Source of the DNA: Paenibacillus sp. FSL R5-0912
GTDB taxonomy: Bacteria > Bacillota > Bacilli > Paenibacillales > Paenibacillaceae
DNA length: 64,000 nucleotides
Assembly: GCF_000758605.1 (NCBI RefSeq)
Contig: NZ_CP009282.1
Span: 3,162,001-3,226,000, forward strand
Direction of reading: 5' to 3'
Shown one piece after another: positions 46,613-54,727 of the stretch. Numbering within the stretch: position 1 is the first letter of the stretch; each line of letters begins with the position of its first letter. The notes under the pieces were generated by a model that did not search any database, was not told the origin of the DNA, and saw only the letters and a list, made by a program, of their open reading frames with translations. The translations under genes and the position numbers were made by a program.

Positions 46613-48230
46613 ACAGTGTCTTCGTACCATTACAGTGAACCAGGCAGGTTATTCGAGTGCAGGAGAGAAGCTTGCCCTATTTACCGGAGAGGGGTCCCGT
46701 TTCCGGGTAATTGATCTTCAGACTGGAAGCGTTGTATTTACCGGACAGACAGGGGAAGGATTGGAGGATAGGCCAAGCGGGAGTCGTGTGCATACCGGTG
46801 AGTTCTCCGCAGTAACGGCACCGGGCCAGTACCGGATTGAAGGTGAGGATGGACAGGCTTCGGCTGCGTTTGTGATTGCAGACAAGCCTTACGGGGATCT
46901 ACAGCAGGGATTAATGAAAGCCTTCTATTATTACCGCTGCGGAGTGGAGCTGAGCGGAGAATATGCCGGCCCCTGGGGACATGAAGCCTGTCATCTGGCA
47001 GCAGGGACCGTAATCGGCCAGCCGGAGCTGAAGCTGGATAGCTGCGGAGGCTGGCATGATGCGGGGGATTACGGGAAATATTCAGGGCCCGGAGCCAAGG
47101 CGGTTGCCGATCTGCTGCTGGCCTGGGAGCTGTATCCTGCGGCATTTGCCGGTGCACGTACGCTGCCGGAGAGTGACGGCGTGATGCCGGATGTACTGCT
47201 GGAATGTAAAGTGGAGCTGGACTGGTTGTTCAAAATGCAGGAGAGCGGCAGCGGTGCTGTGTATCACAAGCTGACCACACAGAACTTTCCGGGGCTTGAT
47301 GTGATGCCGGAAGCGGATACGGCGGAGCTGTACTTCTCCCCGGTGTCCGCTGCGGCTACAGGTGACTTCGCCGGTGTGATGGCGATGGCGGCACGGATCT
47401 ATAAGCCATTCGATGAAGCGTATGCCGCCCGGTGTCTGGAAGCTGCAGCGGCGGCCTGGAACTGGCTGGAGGCACATCCGGCGGAGCCGGGCTTCACTAA
47501 TCCGCCGGGCATTACGACCGGGGAATACGGTGATGAGGAAGATCGCGACGAGCGCTTCTGGGCAGCGGCGGAGCTGTTCCGGACTACAGGCGGTGAGCAA
47601 TACCATAGCGCAGCGAGAGAATTGGTGAAGCTTCCATTCCCGAAATACGGCCTCGGCTGGGCGGATATGGGCGGCTATGGCACACTGGCTTACCTGTTGA
47701 ACGGGGAAGAGCAAGCTGTGGCCACTCTGTATGCGGAGCTGAAGGAAGGGCTGGTGGCTGAAGCCGCTCGCCTCCTCCGGCAGAGCCGGGAGGATGGTTA
47801 CAGAATCTCGCTGCGGGAAGAGGATTATATCTGGGGCAGCAACATGCTGGTCCTGAATAATGCCATGCTGCTGCTGGTGGCGGAGCATTTCAGCGGGGAG
47901 ACTGAATATGCGGCTTGTGCACTGGATCATTTGCATTATCTGCTCGGACGCAATGTCCTGGGCATCAGCTACGTGACCGGTTTCGGTGAACACGCGGTCA
48001 TGCATCCGCATCACCGCCCATCTGTGGGAGACAACATAGCAGAACCCGTTCCGGGTCTGGTCTCAGGGGGACCTGACCGCGGACTGCATGATGAATATGT
48101 GCAGGAGCACTTACAAGGCAAACCGGCAGCCCAATGTTTCGTTGATCATGAAGACAGCTACTCAACGAATGAGGTCACCATTTACTGGAATTCACCGGCG
48201 GTGTTCGTGACGGCAAGGTTCAATTCCTGA
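46605..48230 (+). CDS. GH9-family glycosidase without signal peptide
   Basis: A 541-residue protein: N-terminal Ig-like CelD_N domain (ITVNQAGYSSAGEKLALF, 9-26; to about 92), then the (alpha/alpha)6 GH9 barrel with GGWHDAGDYGKY at 148-159 (Asp152, Asp155), HHRPS near 466 and acid Glu523 in STNEVTIYWNS. Secreted GH9 cellulases carry signal peptides; this one does not, so it probably acts on imported cello- or glucosamino-oligosaccharides (cellodextrinase or exo-glucosaminidase type). GTG start overlaps the HAD gene. Confidence 0.93.
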   Translation: MSEQCLRTITVNQAGYSSAGEKLALFTGEGSRFRVIDLQTGSVVFTGQTGEGLEDRPSGSRVHTGEFSAVTAPGQYRIEGEDGQASAAFVIADKPYGDLQQGLMKAFYYYRCGVELSGEYAGPWGHEACHLAAGTVIGQPELKLDSCGGWHDAGDYGKYSGPGAKAVADLLLAWELYPAAFAGARTLPESDGVMPDVLLECKVELDWLFKMQESGSGAVYHKLTTQNFPGLDVMPEADTAELYFSPVSAAATGDFAGVMAMAARIYKPFDEAYAARCLEAAAAAWNWLEAHPAEPGFTNPPGITTGEYGDEEDRDERFWAAAELFRTTGGEQYHSAARELVKLPFPKYGLGWADMGGYGTLAYLLNGEEQAVATLYAELKEGLVAEAARLLRQSREDGYRISLREEDYIWGSNMLVLNNAMLLLVAEHFSGETEYAACALDHLHYLLGRNVLGISYVTGFGEHAVMHPHHRPSVGDNIAEPVPGLVSGGPDRGLHDEYVQEHLQGKPAAQCFVDHEDSYSTNEVTIYWNSPAVFVTARFNS

Positions 48231-48249
48231 TTAGAAGAGGAGACGGTCC

Positions 48250-48954
48250 ATGCAGACATTTAAGGTTATTAGTCTGGATATGTTCCAGACTCTGGTGAAT
48301 ATTCAGGGGAGGCGGGCAGAAGTCTGGAAGCCGATCCTTAAGCAGAATTTCAGCGAAGACAAGTCCCGGGAGCTGGGCAGCCAGCTGCTTAGCCACTATT
48401 TCGCCGCAGCAACCAAAGCCCGGGAGGCGGGCAGCTTCATCAGCAGCAAAGAAATATACAGCAGAGGGTTTCAGCAAGTGTTCCTGCAGCATGGCATGGA
48501 CTATGACTGTTTGCAGGCTGTAGATAACCTGTTTGCCCAGCACCGGCTGTCCGAAATGTATGCGGACACCGAAGCCTTTTTACAGCGGATTTGCGGGGAA
48601 TATCAGGTCTGCATTGTCAGTGATACCGATGAGCTTATGCTTCCTGACTTCTACCGGAGTTATCCTATCTCTTTATTCACTTCCGAAAGGTATCAGTCTT
48701 ATAAGAATGACAGTCATAACCGGATGTTCACTGAGGTTATAGCCCATTATGGTGTGGAGCCGGAGCAGATTCTCCATATCGGAGACTCGGCATCAGATGT
48801 GCTGGGAGCAGCCCGGGCAGGAATCAGGTCCTGCTGGATCAACCGGGAGCAACTCACCTGGAAGCATGGGGTGAAGCCGGATTATACAGTGGGTACCCTG
48901 GAGGAAGTCTATGAATTTATATCAAAAGAGAGTAGTCCGATATCCATTGATTAA
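48250..48954 (+). CDS. HAD-family hydrolase
   Basis: A 234-residue HAD protein with an alpha-helical cap. Motif I is LDMFQTLV, the DxFxT variant seen in haloacid-dehalogenase-like members; motif II VSDTDE; motif IV HIGDSASDVLGAARAGIRSCWINR. Phosphatase or dehalogenase, substrate unknown. GAGGAG is 7 nt before ATG, 19 bp after GH9, likely the same transcript. Confidence 0.9.
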   Translation: MQTFKVISLDMFQTLVNIQGRRAEVWKPILKQNFSEDKSRELGSQLLSHYFAAATKAREAGSFISSKEIYSRGFQQVFLQHGMDYDCLQAVDNLFAQHRLSEMYADTEAFLQRICGEYQVCIVSDTDELMLPDFYRSYPISLFTSERYQSYKNDSHNRMFTEVIAHYGVEPEQILHIGDSASDVLGAARAGIRSCWINREQLTWKHGVKPDYTVGTLEEVYEFISKESSPISID

Positions 48955-48976
48955 TAGTGAAGGGGCCGTGAGGGAA

Positions 48977-49528
48977 ATGAACCACAAACTGACAGAGCAG
49001 GACCTGGAGTTACTGAAGTATCCGATCGGGAAATTCACAGCTGTGGAGAACCGCACGGAAGAAGCACGGCAAGAATCCATACGGATCATGAAGCAGCTGG
49101 CGGCTGAACTTAGGGAGGCTGTAGGGCCGCTAACGGCGGAGCAGCTAGACACGCCTTACCGTCCGGGCGGCTGGACAGTGAGTCAGGTCGTGCATCATCT
49201 GGCGGATACTGGCATGTATGCCTATCTGCGGTTCAAGCGGGGTCTGACAGAAGAAGCCCCGCAGGTTCCGAGCTACAGACAGGATCTGTGGGCGGAGCAG
49301 AGCGATTATACGGATGAACCGGCGGAGTCCTCTCTTCAGCTGGTGGAGCTGCTTAACCGGAGATTCGCAACTCTGCTTACCTCACTGAAACCGGGTGATT
49401 ATGATCGAAGCTTCGTAAGTGCCGGACTGGGCACGTTGACGCTGGATGCCGCAATTCAAAGATATATCTGGCATAGCCGCCATCACCTGGCCCAGATTAC
49501 TTCATTAATCCAGCGTAACAGCTGGTAA
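48977..49528 (+). CDS. DinB/YfiT-like four-helix metalloprotein
   Basis: A 183-residue protein resembling Bacillus YfiT: YPIGKFTAVENRTEEARQESI, GPLTAEQLDTPYRPGGWTVSQVVHHLADTGM (metal His near 88-89) and YIWHSRHHLAQITSLI (His pair near the C-terminus). These putative metal-dependent hydrolases or thiol transferases are widespread in Bacillota. ATG 48977 has GAGGG upstream; a longer frame starts inside the HAD gene. Confidence 0.88.
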   Translation: MNHKLTEQDLELLKYPIGKFTAVENRTEEARQESIRIMKQLAAELREAVGPLTAEQLDTPYRPGGWTVSQVVHHLADTGMYAYLRFKRGLTEEAPQVPSYRQDLWAEQSDYTDEPAESSLQLVELLNRRFATLLTSLKPGDYDRSFVSAGLGTLTLDAAIQRYIWHSRHHLAQITSLIQRNSW

Positions 49529-49545
49529 ATCATATTCTTTCAATC

Positions 49546-49589
49546 AAGAGCAGACGAAATTGGGACATACCCTTCCGTCTGCTCTTTTT
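49546..49589 (+). terminator. Terminator after the HAD/GH9/HAD/DinB gene group
   Basis: AAGAGCAGACG and CGTCTGCTCTT pair around a 19-nt loop and are followed by TTTC. Confidence 0.9.
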
Positions 49590-49778
49590 CAGTTGTTCAT
49601 TATCTCTGCATCATACGGTATTCTAATGAAATCTACTCTCTGCTGACCTGGACGTTTTTTCAGCAATGGAATCAGGTACCTTTTGGACAAAAAATGGAAT
49701 GTAAAATGGGCGTGTGCTCCATTTCTTAATCGTATATAATTAAACAATACGGGCTCAGGCAGACATGGAGGTTAGGAA

Positions 49779-51371
49779 ATGCCTATATCAAAGGGAGCGG
49801 AACATAAACCAAAGAGGAAAATCAGTCTTACTCTGCTCTTAATGGCCCTGGTGACTATGGTGTTTCTGCTCACTACAACGATCCTGCTTGCCGGGTCTTA
49901 CCAATCTAAGAAGAAATCCCTGATGGCAACCACACTTAATTTGAATTATTCCAATGCGGACAGAATGAGTAAGACATTGGATTCACTCTTTCGATCGATG
50001 CGCAGCAGCCTGATTTACGATGCGTACACAATCTCCGGCATGGAGGCTGCGCAGCCTGAAGTTATAGATGAATATCTTGAGTTGATGCGTAACAGCAGCA
50101 ATTATTTCAATTCAATTATCCGGGTGGATGCTGAGGGCAAGGTGTTGAATAACTCACCAGCCTCGTTGGGAATGGCAGGGAGCCAGCTCATTTCTCCACC
50201 AGCCCAGGAAGCGCTTGCCCTGCAGACCCCCTACCTGTCTGCACCGTATAAAGGATCTACGACCGGCAGGATGCTTATATTTATGAGCGAGCCGCTCTAT
50301 AACAAACACAAGCAGTATCTTGGACTGCTCGGAGGCACGATCTATCTTCATGATGTCAATATCTTGAACATGATATTCGGGAGCAATGTTATCGATCAGA
50401 CCGGATCGTATTATTATATTGTCAGCTCGGAGGGTCATGTACTGTTTCATCCCGATAAGGAGCGGATAAATCTGGATATCAGCGAGAATGTGGTTGTGCA
50501 GCAGCTGATGGAAGGGAAGAGCGGCGAAGTTCAAGCGCTCAATATGAGAGGAGTGCCGATGCTTGCCGGCTATTCGGCGGTTCCAGCCAATGGCTGGGGG
50601 GTTGTTGTCGTGTCCCCGGTGAGTGCAATTCAGAAAGAGCTTTTGGTACATCTGCGAAAAACACTTTCGTATACGATTATTCCATTTATATTATTGCTGC
50701 TGTGCGTATTTGTGCTGGCGCACCGGCTGGCGAAGCCGTTTGTGGTGCTTGCTGATCTGGTAAACCGTATCGGCAAAGAGAATGTTGAGCTTCCTGATCT
50801 GAAGCCTCACTGGAACCGGGAGGTGGATCTGCTGACCAAAGCGGTGGTCATCGCCTGGACGGATATCCAGAAGCAGACCAACCAGTTAACCCAGGAGGCC
50901 ATGACGGATCTGCTGACAGGTCTTACTAACCGGAGAGCCCTGGATCTTAGCATAAGCCAATGGATTGCCGCCCGGGTGCCTTTTTCCGTGATCGTACTGG
51001 ATGTGGATAAATTTAAGTTTGTTAACGATACCTACGGGCATCTGGCCGGGGATGAGGTGCTGAGGCAGGTCGCCGATGTTCTAACCGCAAATATCCGCCC
51101 GGGTGATGTGTGTGCCCGTTATGGGGGAGAGGAATTTGTGCTGCTGCTCCCGCGGACCAGACCCGAGGATGCCTACAATGTGGCCGAACGAATCCGCCAG
51201 ACGCTTGAGAAAAGCAAGGTCCCCTTGCCGATGCAAGTGACCTCTTCCCAAGGGATTGCCCATTATCCTACGAATGGCCGCACGCGCGAAGAGCTACTGG
51301 GGAAAGCGGATGAAGCTTTATATACTGCAAAGCATACCGGCCGGAACCGGACTGTGATTGCCCGTGAATAG
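49779..51371 (+). CDS. Diguanylate cyclase with dCache-like outside sensor
   Basis: A 530-residue membrane protein: membrane segment 1 (about 16-39), outside dCache-like sensor (40-290) with IIRVDAEGKVLNNSP and YYIVSSEGHVLFHPD, membrane segment 2 (about 297-315), HAMP-like linker, then GGDEF with VLDVDKFKFVNDTYGHLAGDE and active site GGEEF at 449-453. An inhibitory RxxD site (RPGD, 440-443) lies 5 residues before it, so product feedback is expected. It makes c-di-GMP in response to an outside signal. GGAGG precedes ATG. Confidence 0.95.
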   Translation: MPISKGAEHKPKRKISLTLLLMALVTMVFLLTTTILLAGSYQSKKKSLMATTLNLNYSNADRMSKTLDSLFRSMRSSLIYDAYTISGMEAAQPEVIDEYLELMRNSSNYFNSIIRVDAEGKVLNNSPASLGMAGSQLISPPAQEALALQTPYLSAPYKGSTTGRMLIFMSEPLYNKHKQYLGLLGGTIYLHDVNILNMIFGSNVIDQTGSYYYIVSSEGHVLFHPDKERINLDISENVVVQQLMEGKSGEVQALNMRGVPMLAGYSAVPANGWGVVVVSPVSAIQKELLVHLRKTLSYTIIPFILLLLCVFVLAHRLAKPFVVLADLVNRIGKENVELPDLKPHWNREVDLLTKAVVIAWTDIQKQTNQLTQEAMTDLLTGLTNRRALDLSISQWIAARVPFSVIVLDVDKFKFVNDTYGHLAGDEVLRQVADVLTANIRPGDVCARYGGEEFVLLLPRTRPEDAYNVAERIRQTLEKSKVPLPMQVTSSQGIAHYPTNGRTREELLGKADEALYTAKHTGRNRTVIARE

Positions 51372-51508
51372 GGAAAAGGAGCATCTCCATCAGGGGATGC
51401 TTTTTAGGTTCCTCTCTGCAGCTGAAATTAATCGTCACCTGGGCCTGGGCGGATACATATCCTACCTCAGAACGATAAAAAACGGCCCCGATGAAAGGAA
51501 GGATTCGC

Positions 51509-52288
51509 GTGACCTCTTATATGGACTACACGTCACCTAATACACAGTTTACCTTTGATATGAATGGCAACACGTTGTTTAAAAAGGATGATTGCAATTA
51601 TATCAACGTGCTCGGTATCAAAAACTTGAACACCCTGGAGAACACCTCGCTGCTGGATATATTTCTCAGCAAATCCAATGTGGTAGAACCGCATTATCAT
51701 CAAAATGCTGCAGAGCTGGTGTATTGTATATCCGGCTGTGCAGTGGTATCTCTGATCAACCCGTTCACAAATGAGCTGCTGCATTTCCCCATATCACCGG
51801 GCCAGGTAGCCAATGTGCCGCAAGGCTGGTGGCATTATGAAGTGGCAACGACGGATTGTACCCATCTGTTGGCTATCTTCAATGCACCGACGCCGGAAGT
51901 CGTTCTGGGTTCGGATATTCTGAGCAAGACACCGGCCAATGTCCTGGCGCATACGTACTGTTTAAATGAAGCACTGGTTAAGGAAGCGCTGGCTCCCGTT
52001 AAGCCCCAGACCTTCATTGGCCCGCCAGCAGATTGCTGCGATCCCTCGCAAGCGGCTGCCGGGAATATGAAAGGAACCCATATGGCTCATGCCAATATGG
52101 CTCCGATGATGGCAATTGCAAATATGGCGCCTTATAGTTATCAGCTGGCTCCGCAAGCTTTTGGATACCAGCCTATGCCGGTCCATGGCTACTATACCCA
52201 GCCGTATGCCCAGCCTTACCGCCAGCATCCGTATGTCCAGTTCGATCCGAATGCGGGAAATGCCGTAAATGAAGCGGGAATCGAATAA
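51509..52288 (+). CDS. Cupin-domain protein with Pro/Tyr/Gln/Met-rich tail
   Basis: A 259-residue protein. The single cupin barrel (about 25-135) resembles oxalate-decarboxylase-like cupins: EPHYHQNAAELVYCISGCAVVSL (HxH-x-E metal set) and SPGQVANVPQGWWHYEVAT. The last about 80 residues are low complexity (MAHANMAPMMAIANMAPYSY, YYTQPYAQPYRQHPY), like spore coat proteins; Bacillus OxdD is a coat cupin. A coat role is therefore plausible but unproven. GTG 51509 has GGAAGG 7 nt upstream. Confidence 0.82.
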   Translation: MTSYMDYTSPNTQFTFDMNGNTLFKKDDCNYINVLGIKNLNTLENTSLLDIFLSKSNVVEPHYHQNAAELVYCISGCAVVSLINPFTNELLHFPISPGQVANVPQGWWHYEVATTDCTHLLAIFNAPTPEVVLGSDILSKTPANVLAHTYCLNEALVKEALAPVKPQTFIGPPADCCDPSQAAAGNMKGTHMAHANMAPMMAIANMAPYSYQLAPQAFGYQPMPVHGYYTQPYAQPYRQHPYVQFDPNAGNAVNEAGIE

Positions 52289-52306
52289 TAGAACAGGGAA
52301 TGAAAT

Positions 52307-52350
52307 AAGACGGCAGTGAATTCTGAGAAATCAGAATTCACTGCCGTCTT
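52307..52350. terminator. Perfect 20-bp hairpin terminator between convergent genes
   Basis: The 20-bp arms (52307-52326 and 52331-52350) are fully complementary with a GAAA tetraloop. Placed 18 bp after the cupin gene and 64 bp from the YhfP-like stop. Confidence 0.85.
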
Positions 52351-52414
52351 GGTATATTTATTGAACTGAAAAATTAACCAGGGGCATCGCCGGGGAATTT
52401 TGGGGTTTTGGGAC

Positions 52415-53407
52415 TTAGGACAGGCGGACAAGCACGCGGCCCCGTGTATTCGATTTCAAAATATCTTCGAGTGCAGCAGGCAGCTCCTTCAGGCTAATCT
52501 CGCGGTCCACCAGCTCCTCCAGCACGGCAGGCTTCATGTCAAGGCCCATACGCTGCCACAGCTTCGCCCGTTTCTCGGAAGGGCAGGAGACGGAATCGAT
52601 GCCCAGCAGGCTGACTCCGCGCAGGATGAACGGCAATACCGTTGTGGGAACGGCGGTGCCTGCTGTTAATCCGCTTGCGGCAACTGCGCCGCCGTATGTG
52701 ATTTTGCTTAGTACAGCCGCTAGAGGGGTGCCTCCGACGGAATCTACAGCAGCCTGCCAGAGCTGCTTATCGAGCGGCTTAACTGCACTGCCGGCCACAT
52801 CCTCACGGGAGATCACTTCGGCTGCGCCCAAGGCCTGCAGATATCCGGCTTCATCAATTCTGCCGGTACTGGCCGTTACCTGGTAGCCTTGCTTAGCCAG
52901 AATGGCCACAGCAGCACCTCCGACACCTCCGGTTGCACCGGTGACGAGCACTTTTCCATTATCCGGAGTTAGTCCGTGAGCTTCCAGTGCTTCAATAGAC
53001 ATTGCAGCTGTGAATCCGGCCGTTCCGTAGATCATCGCTTCCCGCAAATTTAAGCTCTCCGGCAAGGGAATAACCCAATCCGCCGGAATACGTGCATATT
53101 CACTGAAGCCGCCGAAGTGCGATACGCCGATGCCATAGCTGGTGGCAATAACGGACTGGCCTTCCTGGAAACGGCTGTCTGTAGAAGAGACCACAGTCCC
53201 AGACAGATCAATCCCGGGGACAAACGGATAATTTCGCACAATGTTGCCATTCGGGATGCCCGCTAATCCATCTTTATAGTTTACACTGGAGTAGGCTACC
53301 TTAATTAGGACTTCACCGGACGGCAGGTCTTCGAGTGACAGCGGCTTGACCTCTACAGAGAAAGTGTCAGTCTTATCTACCACCAAAGCTTGAAAAAGGT
53401 TAGTCAT
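52415..53407 (-). CDS. YhdH/YhfP-family NADPH-dependent quinone/acrylyl-CoA reductase
   Basis: A 330-residue zinc-free MDR protein: SSVNYKDGLAGIPNGNIVRNYPFVPGIDLSGTV (41-73) and cofactor turn LVTGATGGVGGAAVAILAKQGY near 149-170, STGRIDEAGYLQALGA. It reduces quinones or enoyl compounds. AAGGAG is 10 nt before ATG. Driven by a promoter that overlaps a TetR-type operator (53447-53475). Confidence 0.92.
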   Translation of the reverse strand: MTNLFQALVVDKTDTFSVEVKPLSLEDLPSGEVLIKVAYSSVNYKDGLAGIPNGNIVRNYPFVPGIDLSGTVVSSTDSRFQEGQSVIATSYGIGVSHFGGFSEYARIPADWVIPLPESLNLREAMIYGTAGFTAAMSIEALEAHGLTPDNGKVLVTGATGGVGGAAVAILAKQGYQVTASTGRIDEAGYLQALGAAEVISREDVAGSAVKPLDKQLWQAAVDSVGGTPLAAVLSKITYGGAVAASGLTAGTAVPTTVLPFILRGVSLLGIDSVSCPSEKRAKLWQRMGLDMKPAVLEELVDREISLKELPAALEDILKSNTRGRVLVRLS

Positions 53408-53446
53408 ATCTTATATTCTCCTTAACCGAACTCTATTTGTACATCT

Positions 53447-53475
53447 GTTATATAATATTTATTCTGACCGGTCAA
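53447..53475 (-). promoter_or_regulatory. Promoter of the YhfP-like gene with overlapping TetR operator
   Basis: On the minus strand TTGACC (53475-53470) and TATAAC (53452-53447) are 17 bp apart. The perfect palindrome TGACCGGTCA at 53465-53474 covers the -35 box, as expected for repression by the divergent TetR protein. Confidence 0.75.
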
Positions 53476-53527
53476 CTTTTTATTGACTGTGATATAATAC
53501 ACATTACTCTTTATTCGCGGAGGTCTT

Positions 53528-54124
53528 ATGGTACGTTACAAGAAATCTGAAGAGAAGCGCAAGCAGATCCTGCACGCTGCATTTCGGGCATTGTCCGAGC
53601 AGGGCTACGATGCTGTAACCCTGCAGATGATCGCTGATCATGCGGAGGTCAGCAAGGGTGTCGTCCATTATTATTTCGAGAGCAAGGAAGCGGTGCTGGT
53701 TGAACTGCTGGAATGGCTGACCGGCAGAATATCTGCCAAGGAGCAGTCCGCTGTGGGGGAACAGCATACCGCAACGGGGAAGCTGACGGCATACATCGGG
53801 ACTGCGTTTCCCGGTCCGGCGCAGAACCGTGCCTTTTACCGAGTCTATCTGGATTTCCTGGCGCGGGCCAGCCGTATTCCGGTGTACCGGGAGATTAATC
53901 AGCGTTTCTATGACAGCTGTGCGGGAATCAGTACGGAGGTGCTGACGCTGGGCCAGCAGGAAGGGATTTTCTCCAAAGAGCTGTCGCCAGAGAAGACTGC
54001 CCCGGTGATCCGGGCGATTATTGACGGCTGCCTGATCCAGTGGCTGATGGCCGATAAGGACGAGCTGCATGAGGTGTTCAAGGATTCCTGTTACACGGCA
54101 ATTCTGAAGGTGCTCAGTGTGTAG
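53528..54124 (+). CDS. TetR-family repressor
   Basis: A 198-residue regulator. The N-terminal helix-turn-helix (about 8-55) reads AAFRALSEQGYDAVTLQMIADHAEVSKGVVHYYFESKEAVLVELLE, close to the BetI-type subgroup; the C-terminal helical domain is ligand-binding. Divergent from the YhfP-like reductase, whose promoter carries a matching dyad. GCGGAGG is 6 nt before ATG. Confidence 0.93.
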   Translation: MVRYKKSEEKRKQILHAAFRALSEQGYDAVTLQMIADHAEVSKGVVHYYFESKEAVLVELLEWLTGRISAKEQSAVGEQHTATGKLTAYIGTAFPGPAQNRAFYRVYLDFLARASRIPVYREINQRFYDSCAGISTEVLTLGQQEGIFSKELSPEKTAPVIRAIIDGCLIQWLMADKDELHEVFKDSCYTAILKVLSV

Positions 54125-54160
54125 AGGGGAGTATACAGAAACCGGAAAGGGGGATAGCAT

Positions 54161-54652
54161 TTGGGGAGAAAATGGCGGAAAATCGTACTTATAGCTGTGG
54201 TCTGTCTTGTTCTTGGCGGGGGAGTGTTGTATTGGCTATACGGCACCGGATTCTCTCATGGTCACAGCAGACTGCGGATTAGCGAAGGGACACCCGTACA
54301 ATATCTGCAGGGTGACGGGGTAGTGATTGTGGATGAAATGGAGCTTAGTTTAGGCAAGCAGAGCCAACCAGACGGCTACATCAGTATCTATAATCATTCG
54401 GAGATCTTGTGGAAGAAACCGGTCACGATTCCGGTGGGAGAAGGGCAGCTGATCAAATTCACACAGGGAGGGAGTGCTGTATTTCCTGCTCCTGAGGTTA
54501 TTTATTATTGGCTGTGTATTCAGCGTCCCGGCAAGCATGCAGAGGATGATCTTGTAACTTACTATATTGAAGCCAAAGTACTGGGAGAAGATGAAGATGC
54601 TGCGGCAGACAAGCTGCTAAAGCTTGCGGAGAACTGGGAAGTTCCGGATTGA
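54161..54652 (+). CDS. Hypothetical membrane-anchored protein, 163 residues
   Basis: N-terminal anchor (KIVLIAVVCLVLGGGVLYWLYG), then an outside beta-rich domain (LRISEGTPVQYLQGDGVVIVDEMEL, YISIYNHSEILWKKPVTIPVGEG). No family recognised. TTG start with AAAGGGGG 8 nt upstream, 36 bp after the TetR gene and possibly co-transcribed. Confidence 0.75.
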   Translation: MGRKWRKIVLIAVVCLVLGGGVLYWLYGTGFSHGHSRLRISEGTPVQYLQGDGVVIVDEMELSLGKQSQPDGYISIYNHSEILWKKPVTIPVGEGQLIKFTQGGSAVFPAPEVIYYWLCIQRPGKHAEDDLVTYYIEAKVLGEDEDAAADKLLKLAENWEVPD

Positions 54653-54727
54653 GCAGGAATTATTATGTACAATTTGTGAACTGTAGTATATTGGACTTAG
54701 ATTCGTCTGATGAGGGAGGCATATTCT

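Noticed and set aside
47082-48014. Minus-strand ORF of 310 codons across GH9
   Set aside because: Shadow of the GH9 frame with no supporting signal.
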